This document shows positions 58,425 through 64,000 of a DNA stretch of 64,000 nucleotides, piece after piece. Position 1 is the stretch's first letter. The number at the start of each line of letters is the position of its first letter. Position numbers and translations under genes: made by a program. The notes beneath the pieces were generated by a model. The model ran no database searches. It was not told the origin of the DNA and saw nothing but the letters and a program-made list of their open reading frames with translations. The DNA is from Pseudomonas hefeiensis (GTDB lineage: Bacteria > Pseudomonadota > Gammaproteobacteria > Pseudomonadales > Pseudomonadaceae), in assembly GCF_030687835.1 (NCBI RefSeq), contig NZ_CP117449.1:2170001-2234000 (forward strand), read 5' to 3'.

Positions 58425-59537
58425 ATGCAACGCATCGACCATACCCTGCCCTGGAGCCACCTGGGCACCGAGCGCCGGCTCAGTGTGTTTCGTTACGGCC
58501 ACGGTCCACGCAAGGCCTATATCCAGGCCAGCCTGCACGCCGATGAATTGCCCGGCATGCGCACGGCATGGGAGCTGAAACAACGACTCAACGAGCTTGA
58601 GACCCAAGGCTTGCTCAACGGCGTGATTGAACTGGTGCCCGTGGCCAACCCCATCGGCCTGGACCAGCATGTGCAGAGCGCGCACCTGGGGCGTTTCGAA
58701 CTGGGCAGCGGCAAGAACTTCAATCGGTCTTTCGTGGAGCTCAGCACGCCGGTGGCACAACGCATCGGTGACCGCCTGGGCGACGACCCGGCCGCCAATA
58801 TCACGCTGATCCGCCAGACCATGGCTCAGGTGCTGGATGATTTGCCGGCGCCGCCCTCACAACTCGAAGCCCTGCATCGCCTGCTGCTGCGCCATGCTTG
58901 CGACGCCGATGTCACCCTGGACCTGCATTGCGACTTCGAGGCGGCGATTCACTTGTACGCCTTGCCGCAACACTGGCCGCAGTGGCGCTCCCTGGCCGCA
59001 CGGCTGAAGGCAGGAGTGGCGTTGCTGTGCGAAGACTCTGGCGGCAGTTCGTTCGACGAGTCCTGTTCCTCGCCCTGGTTGCGCCTGGCCAAGGCCTTCC
59101 CCGAAGCCGCGATCCCGCTGGCCAATCTGGCGACCACGCTGGAGCTGGGCAGCATGGGCGACACCCGAGTGGATCAGGCCCAGGCCAATTGCGAAGCCAT
59201 TCTCGGGTTCCTGGCCGAGCAGGGTTTCATTGGTGGTGACTGGCCGCCCGTGCCCGCGCAATGTTGTGAAGGTTTTCCGTTCGAAGGCACTGAGTACCTG
59301 TTCGCGCCGCACCATGGGGTGGTGAGCTTCCTGCGCGAGGCCGGTGAGTGGGTCCAGCAGGGCGATCCGTTGTTCGAAGTGGTCGATCCATTGAACGATC
59401 GGGTCACCACGGTACGGGCCGGTACCAGCGGCGTGTTGTTTGCCCTGGACCGCGGGCGCTATACCCAGCCTGGAATCTGGCAGGCGAAAGTTGCCGGGCG
59501 AGAGCCGATTCGCGCGGGGAAATTGATCAACGACTGA
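58425..59537 (+). CDS. Succinylglutamate desuccinylase/aspartoacylase family protein (AotO-like)
   Basis: 370 aa. Zinc-binding HxxE in QASLHADELPG (His38, Glu41) and DLHCDF; C-terminal domain resembles a biotinyl/barrel-sandwich fold (VVSFLREAGEWVQQGDPLFEVVDP, TTVRAGTSGVLFALD). AotO accompanies the arginine/ornithine transporter genes in P. aeruginosa and has no firm function. Here it follows an AotJ-like gene alone. Confidence 0.82.
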   Translation: MQRIDHTLPWSHLGTERRLSVFRYGHGPRKAYIQASLHADELPGMRTAWELKQRLNELETQGLLNGVIELVPVANPIGLDQHVQSAHLGRFELGSGKNFNRSFVELSTPVAQRIGDRLGDDPAANITLIRQTMAQVLDDLPAPPSQLEALHRLLLRHACDADVTLDLHCDFEAAIHLYALPQHWPQWRSLAARLKAGVALLCEDSGGSSFDESCSSPWLRLAKAFPEAAIPLANLATTLELGSMGDTRVDQAQANCEAILGFLAEQGFIGGDWPPVPAQCCEGFPFEGTEYLFAPHHGVVSFLREAGEWVQQGDPLFEVVDPLNDRVTTVRAGTSGVLFALDRGRYTQPGIWQAKVAGREPIRAGKLIND

Positions 59538-59601
59538 TAACTGCTGTCTACCTCAGCGCACGCTCGTTGCCGTGCGGCTGTCGAATGATGGAGGAAGACT
59601 G

Positions 59602-60318
59602 ATGTTCAAAGCGCTCGCCCTGTTGCTATTGGTAGTGTCTTGCGGTTTGCAGGCTCAGCCTGCGCTGCACACCGATTTGCCCCTCGATTATCTGGCCCAT
59701 GCCGATGAGCAGGCCAGAAACCGGCCGCTGGTGATCTTCCTGCATGGCTCCGGCGGCAGCGAACAAGACCTGTTCGACCTCAAGGATGAGTTGCCCAGTG
59801 ACTACAATTACCTATCGGTACGAGCGCCCAAGACCGTGGAACGGGGCCAGTATCAATGGTTTGCCAAGAAGGGCGAGGGCGCCTACGACGGTGATACGGC
59901 GGACCTGAGGGCCAGCGGCCAGATGCTGTTGGATTTCATCGAGAAGGCCCGGATCAAGTACCCGACCGATGCGAGCAACGTATACCTGGTCGGTTTCAGC
60001 CAGGGCGCGATGATGAGCTATGAGGTTGCCCTGCGCCATCCCGAGGCCGTCGGCGGCATTGCCGCGCTGGGCGGGCGGGTGCTGTCAGTGCTGCGGGCCG
60101 AACTGACCCCCGACGAATCACGCCGGACCCTGGCTGTGTTCATCGGTCATGGCACGGCGGACACAGTGATCCCTTACCATGACGGCACCGAGGCAGACAG
60201 CTTCCTCAAGACCCTGGCCCTGGAGCCCGAGTTTCATGCCTATCCGGGCGTTGGCCACAGCGTCAGTGCCATGCAGGTGCGGGATCTGCGGGCCTGGCTG
60301 GAGCGGCTTAATCCCTGA
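59602..60318 (+). CDS. Secreted alpha/beta hydrolase (carboxylesterase/PHB-depolymerase-like)
   Basis: 238 aa with a signal peptide (MFKALALLLLVVSCGLQAQ; the Cys near the cleavage site could be a lipobox). Alpha/beta-hydrolase fold with oxyanion FLHGSGGSEQD, nucleophile VGFSQGAMMS, aspartate in GTADTVIP and histidine in GVGHSVS. GGAGGA six bases before ATG 59602. Substrate unknown. Confidence 0.85.
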   Translation: MFKALALLLLVVSCGLQAQPALHTDLPLDYLAHADEQARNRPLVIFLHGSGGSEQDLFDLKDELPSDYNYLSVRAPKTVERGQYQWFAKKGEGAYDGDTADLRASGQMLLDFIEKARIKYPTDASNVYLVGFSQGAMMSYEVALRHPEAVGGIAALGGRVLSVLRAELTPDESRRTLAVFIGHGTADTVIPYHDGTEADSFLKTLALEPEFHAYPGVGHSVSAMQVRDLRAWLERLNP

Positions 60319-60349
60319 TTCAGTTCCAGGGATGTTGAATGTGCCGGCG

Positions 60350-60512
60350 CCATCGCGAGCAGGCTCATTCGCACATTTTTCCGGGTGGCTCGCAGACGCT
60401 GTATCTGTCACCGGTTCTGTGGGAGCAAAGCTTGCTCGCGATGAATTGCGGGTTGGATATAAAGATTCATGTCGCCACAGAACCTCTGTGGGAGCGAGCC
60501 AGCTCGGGATGA
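60350..60512 (+). repeat. Cluster of three partial REP units
   Basis: CCATCGCGAGCAGGCTCATTCGCAC at about 60351, CTGTGGGAGCAAAGCTTGCTCGCGATG at about 60418, and CTGTGGGAGCGAGCCAGCTCGGGATG at about 60487. Each has small deviations from the local consensus, unlike the tidy REPINs elsewhere. Confidence 0.7.
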
Positions 60513-60531
60513 AAACAACTCGGTCTATCGG

Positions 60532-61119
60532 TCACTGCCCAGTGACGATCTGCTTCACCAGCGCCTCATGCCCGGCCGTGTCGCTGGCCCGGGAAATGAT
60601 CTGTACCACTGCCATACGCGTGCCGGAAGCGCCCAGCAACGTGGTATCGAGGGTCGGCCCACCGCCTTGGGTCGCCTTGGTATCGAGCTGGCGCAGACCC
60701 AGGCCGGTGCCTTTTTGGGTCAGGCTTTTCTCGCTCAGGATCCTGGCGTCCGGCAGGGCCTTGGTTTTCTGAACGGCGAAGTCGGCCATGGTGGTATCGA
60801 GGAACGTACTGTCGTCGTCCTTCACATTCGAGCCATCGATGATGGTGTTTTCAGCCGTGATCACCACGGTTTTGCTGGTGGCATTGCTGTACATCGTCCC
60901 CTTCGCCCCAGCCGTGCCCTGGGCGGCGTCGCCAGCCGGAAGCGGTGTCGCGGTGAACCCCTTGGGCAGGGTGAAGTTGAACTTGCCACCCAACATGGAA
61001 ACCTTTTGTTCCGGGGCACCGCCGCCGGTTTTGGGCTGGGCGGCATAAGCAGGCATCACCAGCAGACTGGTAATGGCCGTCAGCACCAGGGCGGCGGCTT
61101 GTTTACTTAACAATGACAT
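60532..61119 (-). CDS. Predicted periplasmic protein of unknown function
   Basis: 195 aa with a signal peptide (MSLLSKQAAALVLTAITSLLVMPAYA-AQP). The mature part (KVSMLGGKFNFTLPKGF, TAENTIIDGSNVKDDDSTFLD, MAVVQIISRASD) recalls DcrB/PsbP-like small alpha-beta domains, but I cannot name the family with confidence. SD GGAGAG before ATG 61119; the longer frame to 61209 is rejected. Confidence 0.75.
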   Translation of the reverse strand: MSLLSKQAAALVLTAITSLLVMPAYAAQPKTGGGAPEQKVSMLGGKFNFTLPKGFTATPLPAGDAAQGTAGAKGTMYSNATSKTVVITAENTIIDGSNVKDDDSTFLDTTMADFAVQKTKALPDARILSEKSLTQKGTGLGLRQLDTKATQGGGPTLDTTLLGASGTRMAVVQIISRASDTAGHEALVKQIVTGQ

Positions 61120-61189
61120 TGAAACTCTCCACAGAGGGGCGTGCTTGAGAGCGATCATCCCATGGGCATCCAACCGGCTCCAGCGCCGG

Positions 61190-61975
61190 TCACGAGTGCG
61201 CCACATCATTTGCGCGCGGGGCAGAGGCGCGCACCAGCAAGCGGCGGGTCACCAGCAGCATGACCACCGACACCGCGACACTCACGACAAAGGCCGGCAT
61301 GCCGAGAACCGGCAAGGTGAGGGCCAGGGTCAGGCAGAACGCGCTGAAGCAATACATGCCGGTGGCCGTGGCCCGCAGCAACGCGGCGGTGAAGGCCGCG
61401 CCCCGGGTTTGCTGGGAGAACACCGCCATGACACTGCCCAGCACCGGGAACACCGCCAATAACCCGCTCCAGCGTTCCCCCACGGTGCTGGCCAGCAGGG
61501 TCACCGCCAGGGTCAACAGCGCGCCGGCGACCATGCGCAGCAACAGTTTGTCGGATTTGGGCGCCGGGCCAGTCATCACCGGTCGTACCGTCGGGAACAG
61601 ATAAGGCGCGGCCAGCAACGCAACAATGGCGATCACGCTCGACAGCGGCAGCGAGGCCGGTAACCAGGACAGAACCATTGCCACCAGCGCCCAGACGCCC
61701 AACGCGATACCCAGCGCCCAAGGCCAGTCACGATGCTGGGCGACCCGGGCGTACACCACACAAAATGCAATCATTGCGAACATGGCCGACAGCGCCGCGG
61801 TCGCCGACTGAGCGGCAAACGCTTCGCCCTGTTCCAGGGCCAGGAACAACAGAATCGGTCCCACCACCACCGGCAACCCCGACAGCCAACCGGCCACGCT
61901 CGGTCCCCAGCGCCGGCCCGCCAGGGAAATCAGCAGCAGGAAAGCGGGAATCACCAATAATTTGAGCAGCAGCAC
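61190..61975 (-). CDS. Multi-pass membrane protein of unknown function
   Basis: 261 aa, GTG start with AAGGAT upstream, about eight hydrophobic segments (LLLKLLVIPAFLLLISLAG, LSGLPVVVGPILLFLAL, MFAMIAFCVVYARV, MAGALLTLAV-type stretches, VVSVAVSVVMLLVTRRLLV). No catalytic or transport motif is recognised. Confidence 0.78.
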   Translation of the reverse strand: MLLLKLLVIPAFLLLISLAGRRWGPSVAGWLSGLPVVVGPILLFLALEQGEAFAAQSATAALSAMFAMIAFCVVYARVAQHRDWPWALGIALGVWALVAMVLSWLPASLPLSSVIAIVALLAAPYLFPTVRPVMTGPAPKSDKLLLRMVAGALLTLAVTLLASTVGERWSGLLAVFPVLGSVMAVFSQQTRGAAFTAALLRATATGMYCFSAFCLTLALTLPVLGMPAFVVSVAVSVVMLLVTRRLLVRASAPRANDVAHS

Positions 61976-62028
61976 GGGATTATCCTTGTCAGGCGTCGGG
62001 CCGACACGTTAGCACCGACCCCTCAGTT

Positions 62029-62961
62029 TCAGCGATCCCAGTAAGGCACTTCGCCAAAGCACTGCAGAAAAAAGTCGATCACGGTACGCACTTTTACCGA
62101 CAGACGTCGGCTGCCCGGCCAGAGGATGGCGATCTGCTGGGGTTCAAGGCTGTTGGAGGCTTCGTAGTCGCGCAATACCGGCACCAGGCTGCCGTTGCGC
62201 ACGGCTTCGCCGATCAGCCACGACGGAAACATCACCAGCCCCAGTCCTTGTTCGGCCGCCTGGGTCAGGGTGTCGGCGTGGTTGCCGGTGATCGGGCCTT
62301 TAACGCTGTAGGGCGTCCAGGCCTGACCTGGACGGCGGAAAAACCAGCGCTGCTGGCCGGCCACGCCCTTGTAGGCCAGGCACTGATGGTTCGCCAGATC
62401 CTGGGGTTTGAGCGGCGTGCCGCGGCGTGCCAGGTAAGCGGGGCTGGCGGCGATCTGAAAGCGGTGGGGGGCGAGGATTCGCGCCTGCATGCCTGAATCG
62501 TGCAGCGGACCGATGCGAAACAGCAGGTCCGCGCCTTCCTGCAATGGGTCGACATAGCTGTCGGTTTGCTGGATGTCCAGTTGCAGCTTCGGGTAGCGCT
62601 CACACAATGACCCCAGCCACGGCGTCAGATGGCGCTGGCCGAACACAACCGGGGCATTGATCCGCACCAGTCCGGCCGGCTCACTGTGTTGTTCCTGCAG
62701 CGCCTGTTCGGCTTCTTCCAGTTGCACCAGTAACAGGCGTGCATGATGACCCAGCAGGCGGCCAGCCTCGGTGGGCGAAACGGCGCGGGTGTGTCGATAC
62801 AGCAACTGCTGGTTGAGGGCCTGTTCCATCAACTGGATCTGCCGGGAAATCGACGACGGCGCCAGGCCTTCGCGGCGGGCCACCTCCGAGAAGCTGCCGT
62901 GGTCGAGCACGGCGACAAACAATCGCAGGGCCTTGAAGCCGAGTTCGTTGAGACCGTGCAT
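62029..62961 (-). CDS. LysR-family transcriptional regulator
   Basis: 310 aa: helix-turn-helix (LFVAVLDHGSFSEVARREGLAPSSISRQIQLMEQ) and substrate-binding domain of the CrgA-like group (LVRINAPVVFGQRHLTPWL, LDIQQTDSYVDPLQEGADLLFRIG). MHGLNELGFKALRLF is taken as start rather than ATG-type codons further up. Divergent from the YdcZ-type genes, its likely targets. Confidence 0.88.
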   Translation of the reverse strand: MHGLNELGFKALRLFVAVLDHGSFSEVARREGLAPSSISRQIQLMEQALNQQLLYRHTRAVSPTEAGRLLGHHARLLLVQLEEAEQALQEQHSEPAGLVRINAPVVFGQRHLTPWLGSLCERYPKLQLDIQQTDSYVDPLQEGADLLFRIGPLHDSGMQARILAPHRFQIAASPAYLARRGTPLKPQDLANHQCLAYKGVAGQQRWFFRRPGQAWTPYSVKGPITGNHADTLTQAAEQGLGLVMFPSWLIGEAVRNGSLVPVLRDYEASNSLEPQQIAILWPGSRRLSVKVRTVIDFFLQCFGEVPYWDR

Positions 62962-63073
62962 GACCTGCTCCGCTGTGCGAGTTACGCAAAAGTGTTGTCT
63001 TGATGATCCCATTTATTGCACAGCTGCGCCAGCCGATAATCCCGCTCATTGTTCTTCATCACAGGTTCTGATC

Positions 63074-63568
63074 ATGCAAGCGTCTTCACTCAACGCAACC
63101 GCGCCGGCGGCTGCCTCCAAACCACGCGCGCTTTTGCGCTGGCTGTTGCTGCCCCTGGTGATTCTGGCCGGCATGGGGCTATCGGTAGAGGCCGGCCTGC
63201 TGGGGCCACTGGGGGTTCAAGTGGGGCACCTCTGGGCAACCCTGAGCATTTTCGGCGTCGGGTCGGCGATTCTGTTTCTGCTGTTGCTGCTCAGTGGCCC
63301 GCAACAAGGCCCCGCTTTGAATGAATTGCCGCGTTGGCAGTTGATCGGCGGTTTTCTGGGACCGATCTACGTGGTGGTGCTGACGCTTGCCACGCCCCAC
63401 ATCGGCATTGCCATGACCATGGTCGCGATCCTTTCCGGGCAAGTGGGCAAAAGCGTGCTGATCGACCATTTCGGTTGGTTCGGTGCAACCCGCAAGCGGG
63501 TCAACGGCGAGCGCTGGCTCGCCTTGGCGCTGATCGTTGTAGCCCTTGTCCTGATCGCCCGAGGTTGA
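63074..63568 (+). CDS. DMT-superfamily membrane protein, YdcZ (DUF606) type, first copy
   Basis: 164 aa, about five hydrophobic segments (LLRWLLLPLVILAGMGLSVEAGL, FGVGSAILFLLLLLSGP, LIGGFLGPIYVVVLTLA, MTMVAILSGQVGKSVLIDHFGW). Small YdcZ proteins work as pairs, and a second copy starts two bases after this stop. Possible exporter; substrate unknown. Confidence 0.85.
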   Translation: MQASSLNATAPAAASKPRALLRWLLLPLVILAGMGLSVEAGLLGPLGVQVGHLWATLSIFGVGSAILFLLLLLSGPQQGPALNELPRWQLIGGFLGPIYVVVLTLATPHIGIAMTMVAILSGQVGKSVLIDHFGWFGATRKRVNGERWLALALIVVALVLIARG

Positions 63569-63570
63569 AT

Positions 63571-64000
63571 ATGAATGTGTTTTTGCTATTGCTGCTGGTC
63601 GTTGTTGCCGGTGCGGTGTTGAGTGTGCAGGCGGCCATCAACGGTCGCCTGGGCCAGACGGTCGGAGTGCTGCGCAGCAGTCTGCTGACATTCGTGGTGG
63701 GCACGGTGGTCACCGGGTTGCTGATCGTATTTTTTGAACCCGCTCACGCCGTCAGCCTGCTGGACGTGCCGAAATGGCAACTTGGCGGTGCATTGTTTGG
63801 TGTGGTGTACATGATGGTCATGGTCGGCGCGGTGCCAAGGGTCGGCACCGCCGTGGCGACCGTGGCGGTGATCCTCGGGCAGTTGGCCATGGGCATGCTG
63901 ATCGACAACTTCGGCTGGTTGGGCAATCCCGCTATTGATTTGTCCGGGAGCCGGGTGCTGGCAATGGCCTGCCTGGCACTGGCGCTGGTGTTCATGTATC
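63571..64000 (+). CDS. YdcZ (DUF606) type membrane protein, second copy (3' truncated by window end)
   Basis: At least 143 aa, beginning MNVFLLLLLVVVAGAVLSVQ. It repeats the motifs of its neighbour (QAAINGRLGQTVG, LGGALFGVVYMMVMVGAVPRVG, VAVILGQLAMGMLIDNFGW). No stop codon before base 64000. Probably forms the heteromeric partner of the preceding protein. Confidence 0.85.
   Translation, partial: MNVFLLLLLVVVAGAVLSVQAAINGRLGQTVGVLRSSLLTFVVGTVVTGLLIVFFEPAHAVSLLDVPKWQLGGALFGVVYMMVMVGAVPRVGTAVATVAVILGQLAMGMLIDNFGWLGNPAIDLSGSRVLAMACLALALVFMY

Overview
This window is an ordinary-looking chromosomal stretch of a fluorescent-group Pseudomonas. The evidence is the clpP-clpX-lon-hupB-ppiD order at the left end, a full PrrF iron-responsive sRNA, FtrA, LiuR and AruF/AruG-type proteins of pseudomonad character, and about a dozen Pseudomonas REP/REPIN palindromes with the core GTGGGAGCGAGCCTGCTCGC. 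Genus is secure; species is not determinable by eye.

Layout. 1-7000: proteostasis block (clpP partial, clpX, lon with a candidate heat-shock promoter, hupB, a degenerate tRNA-Asp-like element, ppiD). 7200-14500: a DUF2242-type lipoprotein, a 28-aa small protein, a nitrilase-fold protein lacking catalytic Cys and Lys followed by an AraC regulator, fadH, a D-cysteine desulfhydrase-like enzyme and a cytochrome b561. 14670-18360: orphan short VgrG, YebC paralogue, and a leucine-rich-repeat protein kinase whose C-terminus is encoded by a REP palindrome. 18550-26340: a polyamine-type ABC transporter in one operon with a three-component FAD/[2Fe-2S] amine or amino-acid dehydrogenase, divergent from an IclR regulator. 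26360-27600: REPIN and a frameshifted IS110-family element with a structured leader that may be a bridge-RNA relic. 27700-30740: ECF sigma/anti-sigma pair divergent from a membrane-anchored catalase-like peroxidase plus cytochrome b561; both directions carry the same GGAATA-N15-CGTCT promoter. 30800-33600: cytosolic-carboxypeptidase-like M14 peptidase, PrrF with Fur box, a DUF6124-type protein and a LexA/CI-like regulator whose peptidase serine is replaced by alanine.

33600-46700: leucine/isovalerate catabolism: liuDCBA, a divergent acyl-CoA synthetase, liuE and liuR. liuR is broken by one extra base although its operators are intact. Next come a LysR regulator, an acyl-CoA dehydrogenase and a PA4872-type oxaloacetate decarboxylase. 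46900-54200: a seven-gene operon headed by an RpiR regulator (isochorismatase-fold amidase, glutamine-synthetase-like ligase, N-formylglutamate amidohydrolase-like enzyme, APC permease, two arginine-succinyltransferase paralogues). This looks like an uncharacterised amine or amino-acid catabolic pathway and is the best candidate for an undescribed system here.

54460-64000: a histidine-phosphatase-like protein with cobF, ftrA with a divergent rhodanese, an orphan arginine-type binding protein with an AotO-like desuccinylase, a secreted esterase, two proteins of unknown function, a LysR regulator and a tandem YdcZ-type membrane protein pair running off the end.
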